DNA from: Theobroma cacao
Taxonomy: Eukaryota > Streptophyta > Magnoliopsida > Malvales > Malvaceae
Direction of reading: 5' to 3'
DNA length: 64,000 bases
Assembly: GCF_000208745.1 (NCBI RefSeq)
Contig: NC_030851.1
Coordinates: forward strand, 21,304,169-21,368,168
Positions within the stretch are counted from its first letter, which is position 1; every line of letters begins with the position of its first letter. The position numbers and the translations under genes are program-made. The notes below the pieces were generated by a model. It made no database searches. It was not told where the DNA came from and saw only the letters and a program-made list of their open reading frames with translations. This document shows, one piece after another, positions 1-11,890 of this stretch.

Positions 1-1803
1 AATTAATCGAGTGATAGATCGAATTAGGCCAATACCGTTTAATTTAGGTACACAATTGAATTTGTGTAGAACACCGTGTTTAGACAATAATCCGAACAAT
101 TTGCATCCCATTTCATACATTAGTATAAAGCCTGAATTGGTTTTATAATAATTTAGCACAATGTAGTAAATGGCTTATTGTGTATTATGTCTAGGTGGTG
201 AGCATTTTGACAAAAGTAAAGAAATAGTACCCGACAATCAAGAATCGGAGTACTTGGAACTCGACTCCCGAAATAGTGAGTAACCTTATTATCATCTTAA
301 TTATCTAAAGTAGTTTTTATCCGATTTTGTGATTTTATGGAAAATGAATTTAAATGGTAAATCTTTATGTTTTGTAAGCAAAATGCGATTAAATGAAATG
401 ATTTTATAAAATTGTCTTGAAATTGAAAGATGGTTTTGAAAATGGAGTAATTGGAGACTAATTGTTGTGTTATAAATCATGGTTTAAACTGAATGGCTTA
501 TGATAATATTGGCATGAATGGTTGAATTGGTAAATGTGCTGAAAATGTATGAACTGTTGATTTGCCTTGAGAGGCTGTAAACTAAAATAATTGCCATGTC
601 ATGCTATCGTAAATTTTATTGTATGGTGGGTTTAGCTTGCTATAGTGGGCGGGTTTTCTGTGGACCAGCCTATTAGAGGGGCACAGAATCTCGATATATT
701 TTACCTCGGTTGGAGAGGTGAGTAGGGTAACTCTCGAGGTATAACTTTAGAGTTCACTTCACGCCAAACCACCACGTGAGGGTGAACTCAGCCAACGTTA
801 AGGAACGGTTGTGTTTTTTAAACTAAAAATATGTTTACGTGTATACGAAATTTTTAATAGCCTTGGCGGACTCGGTTGGGATAGCCCTCGATCAAGGTAT
901 CCCTGATAACTAGGTATGAGAATGATTTTGGCATGAGCCAAAGTTTTAAGAAATTCATAAGCCATGTTGATTACTCGATTTATATGAATTGATATTATTT
1001 GCTTGAAACAAGTTGAAAGGTGATGAATTACAATATGTTAAACTATTTTATTTATCTCCATTTACTTGGCTTTAGATATTTTAAATGGTATTTGTTTACT
1101 CACTAGGATTATATAATCTCACCACCTTCATTTCCACCCATTTCAGGCTCAGAATAGGCTATAGATAGCTGATTTCATTGAGGCTACCATTGGATTTGCA
1201 TCCTCCAAACTGTAGGTTCACAATCTTCCTTACTTTTAATTATTCGGGGGCCTACTGGTTATTGTAAATTAAATTAAATACTCTGGCTTACTATATTACA
1301 GTATGTATGAATCTATTTTGCTTTTTACACTGTTACAAAAATTATTTACATATAACTCTAAAAATATTGTTTTATAAGAAAATAGAATATTTTATTGAAA
1401 TTTCTTTTATTTTTTTATTATATCCAAATAATCATAATTTTATTTTAAATGAAGGTTTTAAATGTTTAAACTTATTTTTGATTATGAATTATGTGTTTTG
1501 TACTCGCATACTATATTTTTAGCAGATTTCGAGATTTTTGAGTAAAAATGACGAAAATGCCCTTGTGAGAAAAAAATTATTTTTCTATTGTTTTGATTTG
1601 GAAATAGTTTATAATATCTCAAAACATAATTTTAATGACTAATACTTAGAGGGGAAGTGAGAAAAACTGATGTTAAGCCTTGCGAGGTTTCGATTGACAT
1701 TCCGAGTAATGAATATTACAGAACGATCTAAAGAGGGTCATAGCTTTCTATCGGGACTTCGCGACGGTTGTCACAGGCTCGATGGGAGTTCCGAGTAATG
1801 ACA
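1..1803 (+). repeat. 5' LTR-A, left-truncated by the window edge
   Basis: Position 1 corresponds to 9648 of the 3' LTR. A by-eye count gives 9 mismatches in the first 157 aligned bases, mostly transitions. Near its end this copy has about 30 bp absent from the 3' copy (around 1715-1745). The LTR ends in atgaca at 1803, where the 3' copy ends gtcgtgaca. Confidence 0.88.
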
Positions 1804-1810
1804 ATTCTAT

Positions 1811-1822
1811 TGGTATAAGAGC
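1811..1822 (+). other. Primer binding site (initiator tRNA-Met type)
   Basis: TGGTATAAGAGC begins 8 nt after the LTR end. It differs by one base from TGGTATCAGAGC, the usual complement of the plant initiator tRNA-Met 3' end. This fixes the LTR/internal boundary and the plus orientation. Confidence 0.8.
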
Positions 1823-1890
1823 TTTTGGTTTAAAGATTAGAGCTTTTGGGTTTAAAGTTGTTTTAAAATTTACAGTGTCAGTATGGCCGA

Positions 1891-1930
1891 AGTTAAGTTA
1901 AGTTAAGTTAAGTTAAGTTAGGTTAGGTTG
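1891..1930 (+). repeat. (AGTTA)n microsatellite in the leader
   Basis: Six exact AGTTA units (1891-1920) are followed by two GGTTA-like units. It lies between the primer binding site and the gag-like frame, so it is part of the untranslated leader. It is not the plant telomere repeat TTTAGGG. Confidence 0.9.
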
Positions 1931-2046
1931 AATATAATGCATGTAATTGCACATAGAAACCTACCTGCTCTGGTGATGCGTAAATGATTAAGTAATTACT
2001 ACTTGGTTGCGTATAGGTTTTGAGGTGCGCTGGTGACACATACACC

Positions 2047-2589
2047 ATGTCTAGAAGAGGCGGTACTCCTGATACCCCTCATAATGCTAGTGAGGGATCA
2101 TTAGATTCTACTGCTAAGAGCCAATGGTAACCTGAACCAAGTAGTCCAAAAAATGCTAATAGTAACAAGGAAAGCTTTGAGAGTAGCCAGAATTTTGAAA
2201 ATGAGAGCAGCTCCAATACTCCGAAAACTGTAAAAGATTTCCTTTTGAAACAACCTGCAGAGTACCATAGAGAATGGGCGAGGAAGGCAATTGCAAGGGA
2301 AGGTATTCATCCTAGGAAGGGCGTGTCAGTTGTTCGACACTATCCTTCAGGCTGTGGGATGAATGTAAAGGAACAACAGGAAAAGAATAAGGAGAAAGTA
2401 ACTGTCGCAAATTATCCCCTTAAGAAGGTGAACGTTGTATGACATTTTCCTCCCTGTTATGGAAGAAATGCTGCACCGATGAGTTATGAGGAATGTAGGA
2501 GAATACAACAAGCTTGGATTGAGGAACAAATGAGAAAATCTCAGGAGGAGGAGAACCGGAAAGAGGATCTTAAGAAGGACTTGGAGTAG
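2047..2589 (+). pseudogene. Gag-like ORF remnant of the LTR-A element
   Basis: One frame runs 181 codons from ATG 2047 to TAG 2587-2589, interrupted by TAA at 2128 and TGA at 2440. The predicted protein starts MSRRGG and has a Ser/Asn-rich segment. Two short cysteine motifs follow, of the form (V)RHYPSGCG and HFPPCYGRN, and the tail is Glu/Lys-rich and likely helical (RRIQQAWIEEQM). No CCHC zinc knuckle or major gag domain is visible. Its place just after the primer binding site and leader is that of gag. Inference: remnant of a gag-like or element-specific accessory protein, now non-coding. The family assignment is uncertain. Confidence 0.55.
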
Positions 2590-5500
2590 AATCTTTCGAT
2601 AAGATCAGATTAAGATGATGATCCTAATGACATGTAATATTTTCGTAGGATTTTTTACTACTTTAACTCTAGGTAGATGTAGAGTAAAGTAGATAATAGT
2701 TATTTGTACAAAGAAGTTAATAGTTTGGCTTTTGAAGTGTGTGATTAGAATGTATTATAAAGTAGCTGTTTAAGTGACTGGAGGTATATTGAATCTTAAC
2801 TGTAGTTACAATTCGAAAGGATATGGAAGAAATCAATGAGGCTCTAGATGACATTTTGAGCGATTAATGTGATAAAGTCAAAGATTGTAAGCTTGAGGGT
2901 GAAGGAAGTATAAAATGATGCCATAACATTATAGGAAGATAATCTAATACAATATAAAATATGGTCCATTAGAGATAAATAAAGGAACTTGAAAAAGATA
3001 AATTATTGATTAATAAGGATTATGAGTATAAATGTAGTGAAAGATGAACTATTTTCGTGGTCTTTGTACTGGAAGTTAATAAACTATTAGAGTTATAAGA
3101 CAAGGAAGATGATCAGTAATGGATAATGAAAATAGAGGGATACCATAAATAATAAGTAATTATGTGTATAATGATGTATATATTGTGAATTCATTACACC
3201 ATATGGGAAAGATGTCCTAAGGTGGGACTTGAAATATGTGGATTTTTTGATATGCTCTAGGAGGGAACTTCTACATCCTAAATTTTAGATATCTTGATCT
3301 TATAACTACAAGGACAAGATGTAATAATTAAGTGAATTATGCACTTTATAAATGTAATAGGTTAAGAGCCCTTTATGGCTAGAAAGCACGAGTAAACTGT
3401 GAGCAGCATAAAGATTGGACTCATGAGTTGGAAAATGGTCATTGGTGGTTTTGATGTTAAGCTTTGTTGTATGTAGTCTTAAGTGCATTGGGGAGGTATT
3501 AAGATAAAGATGATGAGTGAAATTATAGAATTTCTTTATTGCCTTATATATTGGCATGTAAGAGAAAGAAAAGTTAGAGAGTTTCTGAGATGGCTACATA
3601 AAAATAAATTAACATGTGGAGTGTTAAGATGAATAATATGTTGACTAAAGTCAAATCTTAAGAAATAAAGTAAACCTTGTAAAAGGTTAAAATGGAAGTG
3701 AGGGAAAGGTTAGATGAATGTATGAGATACTGATAAGAGATGTCAATACCAAGTGAGGAAAATGTAAATAAAGATTTCAATAATGATATAGCAAATGAGT
3801 TTATATAGAATATTGTTATGAGAATATACTGATCTTGTCTTGACCTTGTTGAAAGGAAAGGATTAGTAACAACACAAGTAAACTAGGTGACATGTTAAAA
3901 ACCCTAGGAGATAAATTGAAGCATGAGTAGTTGGGCATGCCTTTATGGAAATGATATACTTGGTGTATAAAAGAGTAAATAAGTGATTAAGTGTTTCAAG
4001 AATGTTTAAACGCCCTTGAGAAAGAATTATAAGTTATACATGATGAGCACAAGATGCGTGACTTTGAAACTTGTTAAGGAGCCAAACGGCTAAGTCTTGG
4101 GTTAAGTGATCACCTATTGTGAGACATAAGTTTAAGATAGATGTCCCTAAGCAAATACTCAAGAGAGGTTCTGCCCTGGATCTCTTGAAAGCAAGCACTA
4201 ACTTATGTGGTTATAAAAAGGAAGCTGTAAGTTGAGAGTGATATTAGTATTGACATTGAAAAGTACTTGAGGAGAATCTAGTTTCAAGTCTTGATATTTC
4301 AAGTACAATTTGTAAATTGGTTAAGGGAGAATGATGTTATATTTGTATGAAAGAGTGGAACAAAGGATGATAGAAGTTGACCTTGATAATGAAGTCAGAT
4401 AATAAAACTTTCCTAATAATTTATGGAAATTGGAATTCAAAAATGCTTGAGGCATACATGATTTAAATGAGTCTGAGTTTTGAGTAACAAATCAATATCG
4501 GAATGCAATAAAGATACAAGGTAATGTAGAGGTATGAAGTATAATCTAGGAAAAAGGATGACTCTTAGGAATTGTGGTATTGTATAAGATGAAATGATCA
4601 AGTTAAGATAAATCTTTGAAGTATCAATAGGATTATAAAGAATACACGCATAATAGATTATAATTCAATGGAGATGACATTGTGATGCAATGATATATAG
4701 TATAAGGAAACTTAAGCATATAACTGAAAATGATAAAAGGAGAGTATAAGTATGTAAATGATCTGGAACTATGCACAGGCATGATGAGAATTTGTATGAA
4801 TTATGAAGATTATTCTATTAAATCTTAGTTATGAATGGGAATGAACAAAGAGAAATTAGTCTGAAGGCATTTGAAAACCAAGACCCATATACATAATGAG
4901 GAATTTGGACACTTGAATGTGCATGTATACGTATATGTGGAGTTAGTGATGTACCCAACTAAAATGAAGAATGGTTTTAGTGGTTTGAGATTTGAACTCA
5001 ATATACTTGATGAGCTGTATAGATAATATAATGATCCAGAATCATATCAGAAGTCGATTTATGACGACCTAAGGAATTTTGGGGAAATAGTTAAGGGAAT
5101 GTAATCTATAGTATGGTTAAGCCATATGAGATGGATTAATAGGATTAAAAAGATTGAAATTTCCTAAATGCGAGGTAAATATGAAGTATGTGGAAATAAT
5201 TGAAGCCATTAATCTTCCCTAACACTGAGGATATGTACAAGAATGAGTATGGCATGTTAATGATACTGTAAACTACACAATATTGTATGAAGATGGAATG
5301 AATGAATGAAAGTCAAGAAATTTGATACGGAATGAAGTAATAAGATAGTGATTGGTATGCCTAAATAAGTATAAAATGCGATCGAAATTGTTATAATTTA
5401 GATGGAGTTATGGTTCAAGTATAATGATAGTAATAGAAGCATACTTGGTATTTCGATATAAGAGATCATAAATGTAAAGGTTACTATTGATATGATTTTA

Positions 5501-5678
5501 AAGAATAATAATAGACATAAGCGAAGTACTCGAGTTGAAATGGAGGTAAATGAGGTGAACAAATCGAAATTCTCCATAAAGGGGAGGACATAAGAAGTCG
5601 AGCACTAGATGAGAAAACAATAACCCCACCTTTTCTCTGAGTTTAGTAAATGAAATTTTGAGGTCAAAATTTTATTTT
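2590..5678 (+). other. Decayed internal region without usable ORFs
   Basis: About 3.1 kb, purine-rich on the plus strand, stops in all frames, no intact domain. The last 250 bp resemble the 3' end of Tekay-type pol. Around 5460-5580 a frame with an NVKVTID-like stretch and an EMEV-like stretch may be a ruined integrase C-terminus, and 5650-5680 has the AAATTTTGAGG-type run-up to the polypurine tract seen in that clade. This reading is tentative. The minus-strand ORF at 3306-3557 is an open stretch without homology. Confidence 0.4.
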
Positions 5679-5692
5679 AAGGGGGGTAGTGC
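5679..5692 (+). other. Polypurine tract of the LTR-A element
   Basis: AAGGGGGGTAG plus three bases directly precede TGTCAAGCC, the start of the 3' LTR. The match to LTR-A starts elsewhere (6679-9414 reversed, and 37679) confirms the boundary. Confidence 0.8.
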
Positions 5693-6678
5693 TGTCAAGC
5701 CTAGCTCTACAATATGTTTATTATGCCATTCTTACATAAGAATGCATGTTTACTTACTTGGGTACCTTGAAAATCGTTAAAAAACGGTAATGTACCAAAT
5801 GGTACAATTAAGTTGAATTAAGCCTCAAACTAGTCCAAATGAAGATTTTAAGATGAAATTGAGAATTTTCAAACCCCATAATGACTTAAAATGATGATTC
5901 GGAGTTCGAGGACCGATTTGGAGTCAAATTGAAATTTTCATGACCAAGGGGAAAAATGGTCATTTTTCCACCCGAGGTTAAAATTAGAATGTTGGAAGAA
6001 GTTTTTGATCAAGATTGACTATTTAGAACATAATTTGAGTTTGAGAAGTGAAAAATTTTAATTTCGATATTTTTTCGAGCATAGGGGTAAAATAGTCATT
6101 TTGCCACCCTAAGGGCAAAATTGTAATTTACACCACCCAGCACTTGTCCAGCACATGCATTTTTCCCAATATTATCATGGATAATTGAGGAAATTTATGT
6201 GGTGGAGAGAGATTGCTTAATGGCGAAGTATGACACATGGACCAATGGAATGGTCACATTGTCAAAATCTCATCCATTTATTATTTTCCTTATATATTAG
6301 CACAAAATTAGCCTATTTCTCTTCATATGGCCGGCCGAAGCAAGAACAAAGGAAGAACAAGAACCCTAGGGTGAAAATTCAAGAGAAAATTGGTGGATTT
6401 CAAGTAATCAAGCAATCAAAGGTAATATTTCTTGATTTTGACTTGTGATCTAGCTTTCCCATGCATTATTTTGCATTTTCCATGGTTGAATCACAAGTTA
6501 TCATGAAGGATAGTGTGCTGATCAAACCTAAGAGAGAGGTTTTGATGCTTGATTTGGTTAGATTTCAATGTATTTTAGTGTTTTTAGTTGATTAGTGATG
6601 TGTAGCATGAAAATAAAGCAAGAAAAATTCATGTTCCCCCATCACCCATCATTGGCCGAATTCTCCATGTAGAATATT
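5693..6678 (+). repeat. 3' LTR-A, first part (U3)
   Basis: Matches the first kilobase of the other LTR-A copies. It is interrupted at 6678 by an inverted solo LTR of its own family and resumes at 9420. A TATA-like run (tatatatt) lies near 6291-6298, though without transcript data this is only a candidate promoter. Confidence 0.87.
6674..6678. repeat. Target-site duplication, left copy (atatt)
   Basis: ATATT flanks the inserted LTR here and is repeated exactly at 9415-9419. Confidence 0.92.
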
Positions 6679-9414
6679 TGTCACGACCCGGGACTCCCAT
6701 CGAGCCCGTGAGAACCGCCGCGAAGCCTCGACAAACATTCTTCACCCCGAATGCCAATCGAAACTTTGCAAGGCTCTCGTATCAACTTTCGCATCTCCTC
6801 GGTGAGCGACAGTTATTAAATCTTGTATTTCAAGAAATCATAAGTTGTTTCCAAATCAAAACAATAAAATATTATTTTTTGGCTCATAGGGGCATTTTTG
6901 TCATTTTTCTTTAAAAATATTGAAACTCGCCAAAAACGTGGTGTAAAAGATAAATATGTTCATACATACTTTAAATCAGATAACTGAAGTATAAAATTAC
7001 TTTTACAGTGACACATGGGCCCCCAACTAACCAAGAAGGTGTAGGGCTACGAACCCTTACTTTTTAGGATGCAACTCTGAGATTAATTCTCGTCTTAATC
7101 AACTATCAACAAACTGTCCTGAGTCTGAAAAATGGATAAGAAGAGGGGTGAGATTATGATTACATAATCCCAGTGAGTAAACAGACACCATCTAAACTAT
7201 CTAAAGGCGAGTAAATGGAGATGAATTAAAATATTCTTTTCCAATATATGTTTCATAACATGAATATTCAGTTTACTCAATTCATCAACATGGCTTATAT
7301 ATCTCACAAAACTTGACTCCTGCCAAAATCATTCTTGTGGGTACCTTCGTCAAGGTATCCCACTGAGACCGCCAAGGCTGTTAAATGTCCCATACCCATA
7401 AACATGTTTTCGCATCTGACACACAGCCGTTCCTTGGCGTTGGCTGAGTCTTACTTTCATGCGATGGACCATGTGAAGTGCACTTAAAAAGCCCACCTTA
7501 GAAGATACCCTACGCGCCTTTACGACCGAGGTGAGAATATAAAGGAGTTTACCGTGCCCCTCTAATAGGTTGGTCCACGGAACCCCGCCACTGCAGTAGC
7601 TAATCTTTATTTGATCTACGATCTGATTTATAAAATCTTTATCTGCATGACATGGCAATTTATCACAATCTAGCCTCTGAAGGCTGAATACATAGTATAT
7701 ATAATTTTGATGCAAATACCAACTTTGCCATTCATGCTCACATATTGTTATAAGCCATATAATTTAAAACACAATTTATAACACAAGCAGGTAGTCTCCA
7801 ATTACTCTATTTTCAAAACCAATATTCAATTTTTCAGAAAATTTATAAAATCATTTTATAAAATCACAATTTCTCCTAAAACCTAGCAATTTACCATTTA
7901 AACTCATTTTCTATAAAATCACGCAATTGTATAAAACTACTCTAGATAATTAAGATGATAATAAGTTTACTCACAGTTCTATGAGTCGATGTATTCCTAA
8001 TCCTGGTCTCCAAGCACAATCTCTATACTTTTACCAGTGTAATTTACTCACCACCAATCCACAATGTACAATACATAATTCACCACATCAATGCTTGACC
8101 ATTATGAAATCACTTCAGGCTCGGTGTATATGCATGATATGATATGCAAAATGCACGGGTAGCCATCTAGACCCGGTATTGGCCTAAGTCGATTTATCAT
8201 CTGATAAATTGGCCAATGCGTCCAATTTCACTCTAACTTGCTCCATTTCTTTTCCAATCCCTCAATTCACCAAGCACAACTAATTAACACACAATTAGGC
8301 AAAATTTATCTTCATTTTTCTTCTTAGAACTTTCGGCCAACAATGGTACGCTAACTCCGTGATTTTTCCTACTTAATTTTCTCTCCATAATTCATTAATT
8401 CCTACACCAAAAACTATTATTTCTTAATCAAATCACCTAGAATAACATCCCATTCTTCCTCACTATTCATTTAGAGCATTCGGCTATTGATGGGTTCCAA
8501 ACCTTTGGTGGTTTTCTTCACTTGTTTTCATGCTACACATCATTAATCACCTAAAAACACTAAGATACCTAAAAATCAAACCAATCCAAGATCATTCTCT
8601 CTCCATACCCATTTTGACCGGCCATGAATTCATCATGAAAACATGTAATTTAACCATGGAAATTAAGGGAAAATGAATGGGTAAGGTAAATCACTAGCAA
8701 AATCAAAGAAATTTTACCTTTGCTTGATCAAATCCTTGAGTTCCAACACTTTCTCTTTGATTTTTCCCACCTAGGGTTTGTTCTTCCTTGGTTTCTCTTC
8801 TCTTCTGGTTTGGCTGATCACTATGGGAGAAATAGGCTGATTTTTTACCTTTTTATAAAGAAATAATAAAATAATAAAAACATGACACATGGTATTTTCT
8901 TATTGGTTCAAATTTTAAATATTTAACTTTTAATTCTTTAATTCTCCACCACACATTTCTCATGTTTATCCATTTCCATGATGAATAAAATCCCTTTGTC
9001 TTGACAAGTGTCGGGAGTGAAAATTTATCGATTTGCCCCCGAGGTGGCAAAATTACCATTTCGCCCATATACTCCAAATTATACCGAAATTAAAATTTTT
9101 CACTTCTAAACTTCAAATCATACTCCAATAAGTCAAATGGGGCCAAAAAAATCTTTTTTAAAAATTTCCATTTTGTCCTTAAGTGGAAAATTGGTCTTCG
9201 AACTTCGAATTACCATTTCAAGTCATCTCTGAAGTGTGAAACTCTTAATTTCACCTTAAAATTCCTATTTGAACTAGTTTGAGGCTTAATCGACTTAATG
9301 GTACCATTAGGGGCAATATCGTCTTTTAACAATTTTTCAAACTTCCTAAATATGCAAACATTCTATTGAGCATGTAAATGACGTCATAATTATTTTATAG
9401 AACAGGGTTTGACA
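6679..9414 (-). mobile_element. Solo LTR-A (2736 bp), inverted, nested in the 3' LTR of the host element
   Basis: Begins tgtcacgacccgg and ends gggtttgaca, i.e. TG...CA on the minus strand, with a perfect 5-bp target duplication. There is no internal region, so this is a solo LTR left by LTR-LTR recombination. The predicted ORF at 7350-7715 (minus) is a by-product of LTR sequence; a related open stretch occurs at 39403-39648 in another LTR-A. Confidence 0.93.
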
Positions 9415-9419
9415 ATATT
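9415..9419. repeat. Target-site duplication, right copy (atatt)
   Basis: Exact partner of 6674-6678. Confidence 0.92.
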
Positions 9420-11419
9420 GATGGTGATTTTGATTTTTTTTTCAAGTGATTTGATTAGAAATTTGTGATTTATGGTGTGAGAAGGAAGTAGGAAAAATTA
9501 TAGTTAATGCACCCACCATGGCTGAATTTTCCAAGAGAAAATGTGAGGATGATTTTGCCATATTTCAAGTTATTTAATTTGTGTTTGATGATTTGGAGTA
9601 TCAGGAGAAAAATTAAATTATTTGGAGTTGAATTGGATGTATTGGCCAATTATTCGAGTGATAGATCGAATTAGGCCAATACCGTTTAATTTAGGTACAT
9701 AATTGAATTTATGTAGAACACTGTGTTTAGACAATAATTCGAATAATTTGCATCCCATTTCATAAAATAGTATAAAGCCTGAATTGGTTTTATAACAATT
9801 TAGCACAATGTAGTAAATGGCTTATTGTGCATTATGTGTAGATGGTGAGCATTTTGGCAAAAGTAAAGAGATAGTACCCGAGGATCAAGAATCGGAGTAC
9901 TTGGAATTCGACTCCCGAAATAGTGAGTAACTTTATTATCGTCTTAATTATCTAAAGTAGTTTTTATCCGATTTTGTGATTTTATGGAAAATTAATTTAA
10001 ATGGTAAATCTTTATGTTTTATAAGCAAAATGTGATTAAATGAAATGATTTTATAAAATTATCTTGAAATTAAAAGATGGTTTTGAAAATGGAGTAATTG
10101 GAGACTAATTGCTGTGTTATAAATCATGGTTTGAACTGAATGGCTTATGATAATATTGGCATGAATGGTTGAATTGTTAAATGTGCTGAAAATGTATGAA
10201 CTGTTGATTTGCCTTGAGAGGCTGTAAAATAAAATAATTGCCATGTCATGCTATCGTAAATTTTATTGTATGGTGGGTTTAGCTTACTACAGTAAGCGGG
10301 TTTTCTGTGGACTAGCCTATTAGAAGGGCACGGAATCCCGTTATATTTGACCTCGGTTGGAGAGGCAAGTAGGGTAACTCCCGAGATATAACTTTAGAGT
10401 TCACTTCACGCCAAACTACCATGTGAGGGTGAACTCAGCCAACGCCAAGGAACGGTTGTGTTTTTCAAACTAAAAATATGTTTACGTGTATACGAAAATT
10501 TTAACAGCCTTGGCAGACTCAGTTGGGATAGCCCTCAATCAAGGTATCCCTGGTAATTAGGTATGAGAATGATTTTGGCATGAGCCAAAGTTTTAAGAAA
10601 TTCATAAGCCATGTTGATTACTCGATTTATATGAATTCATTTTATTTGGTTGAAACAAGTTGAAAGGTGATGAATTATAGTATGTTAAACTATTTTATTT
10701 GTCTCCATTTACTCGGCTTTAGATATTTTAGATAGTATTTGTTTACTCACTGGGATTATATAATCTCACCACTCTCTTTTCCACCCATTTCAAGCTCAAA
10801 ATAGGCTATAGATAGTTGATTTCATCGAGGCTACTATTGGATTTGCATCCTCCAAACTATAGGTTCACAGTCTTCCTTACTTTTAGTTATTCGGGGGCCC
10901 ATTGGTTATTGTAAATTAAATTAAATACTCTTGCTTATTGTATTATAGTATGTATGAATTTATTTTGCTTTTTATGCTGCTACAAAAATTATTTATGTAT
11001 AACTATAAAAATATTGTTTTATAAAAAGATAGAATATTTTATTGAATATTTCTTTTATTTTTTTATTATATCCAAATAATCATAATTTCATTTTAAATGA
11101 AGGTTTTAGATGTTTAAACTTATTTTTGATTATGAATTATGTGTTTTGTAATCGCATATTACATTTTTAACGGATTTTGAGATTTTTGAGGAAAAATGAT
11201 CAAAATGCCTCTACGAGAAAAAATTATTTTTTTATTGTTTTGATTTGGAAATAGTTTATAATCTCTGAAAACATAATTTTAGTGACTAATACTCACAAAG
11301 GAAGCGAGAAAAACTGATGTTAAGCCTTGCGAAGTTTCGATTGACATTCCGGGTAATGAATGTCTATCGGGACTTCGCGACGGTTGTCACGGGCTCGATG
11401 GGAGTTCCAGGTCGTGACA
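9420..11419 (+). repeat. 3' LTR-A, second part
   Basis: Continues the 3' LTR after the nested solo LTR. From 9648 it aligns with the 5' LTR. It ends gtcgtgaca at 11419, and the next base starts LTR-B sequence, so the whole element lies inside an LTR-B. Confidence 0.9.
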
Positions 11420-11779
11420 CAGTCAGTAACTAGGTCGAGGTGTCCTCGTAGATTCGACTCTTGGTAGGTGTCTCTATATTCAGTAGCTGTACTTTCATCC
11501 GAGTCTCTCCGCTGGAAGTCGAGTACTCTTTTGTTGTGTATAGACAAATCCCATGTAAATTATTTAGACATATGTTTTAGACAATACATGTATATTTAAT
11601 TGGTAATGCCATTACAAGTTGGAAATGCTTAGTATTAATTTGATTCGAAGTTAGGAAATGTGACTTAGCAACTTTTGATGGAATGATGAACGGGTCATAT
11701 CAATAGGCTTACTTGGGCTTAGTGGACTACGTCCATTAGGCCCATGAGTCGATCATGGCCTGAAATTTGGGTCGTGACA
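11420..11779 (+). repeat. LTR-B, 3'-terminal fragment
   Basis: Aligns throughout with the last 360 bp of the LTR-B copies at 34496-37029 and 50197-52767, ending gggtcgtgaca. The 5' part must lie left of the window, separated by the LTR-A element. It interrupts the gag start of a minus-strand copia element. Confidence 0.88.
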
Positions 11780-11890
11780 GGTGGTCTATTTGTTGATTGT
11801 CCCTCAACCACTACTGATTTTAGTTGAGCCATTTGGATCCTCCCAAAGGGTGTTAGACCTTAATAACAGGGAACTAGCTCTGATACCACT
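11780..11890 (-). pseudogene. Copia element: gag start and leader stub
   Basis: The reverse complement matches 25399-25509 of the copia element at 24313. It holds the gag ATG context and the first codons (MAQLKSVVVEGQSTNRP). In this copy the early frame is open, whereas the copy at 25457 has a stop at codon 4. The rest of this element lies left of the window. Confidence 0.85.
11877..11888 (-). other. Primer binding site of the minus-strand copia element
   Basis: The plus strand reads gctctgatacca, the reverse complement of TGGTATCAGAGC, a perfect initiator tRNA-Met match two bases from the LTR. Confidence 0.88.

Larger units (their letters stand above)
1..11419 (+). mobile_element. Non-autonomous Ty3/gypsy-type element (LTR-A family), 5' end outside window
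   Basis: Seen: a direct repeat (1-1803 against 9648-11419) flanks an internal region that has a primer binding site after the left LTR and a polypurine tract before the right LTR. The right LTR begins at 5693 and is split by an inverted solo LTR (6679-9414). Reassembled it is about 2986 bp, so the element is about 3.0 + 3.9 + 3.0 kb without the insertion. The internal region keeps only a gag-like reading frame and no recognisable protease, RT or integrase. Inference: a LARD-like or heavily decayed Tekay-type element, mobilised in trans if at all. It sits inside an LTR-B whose 3' piece starts at 11420. Confidence 0.85.

Noticed and set aside
1307..1522. Open frame of 71 codons in LTR-A
   Set aside because: Phe/Ile/Leu-rich translation of AT-rich LTR sequence, not kept open in the 3' LTR copy; no domain.
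1891..1930. Possible interstitial telomere repeat
   Set aside because: The unit is AGTTA, not TTTAGGG, and it lies inside an element leader.
7350..7715. 121-codon minus ORF as a host gene
   Set aside because: Falls wholly in the solo LTR-A; a partly similar open stretch in another LTR-A (39403-39648) reflects LTR homology.
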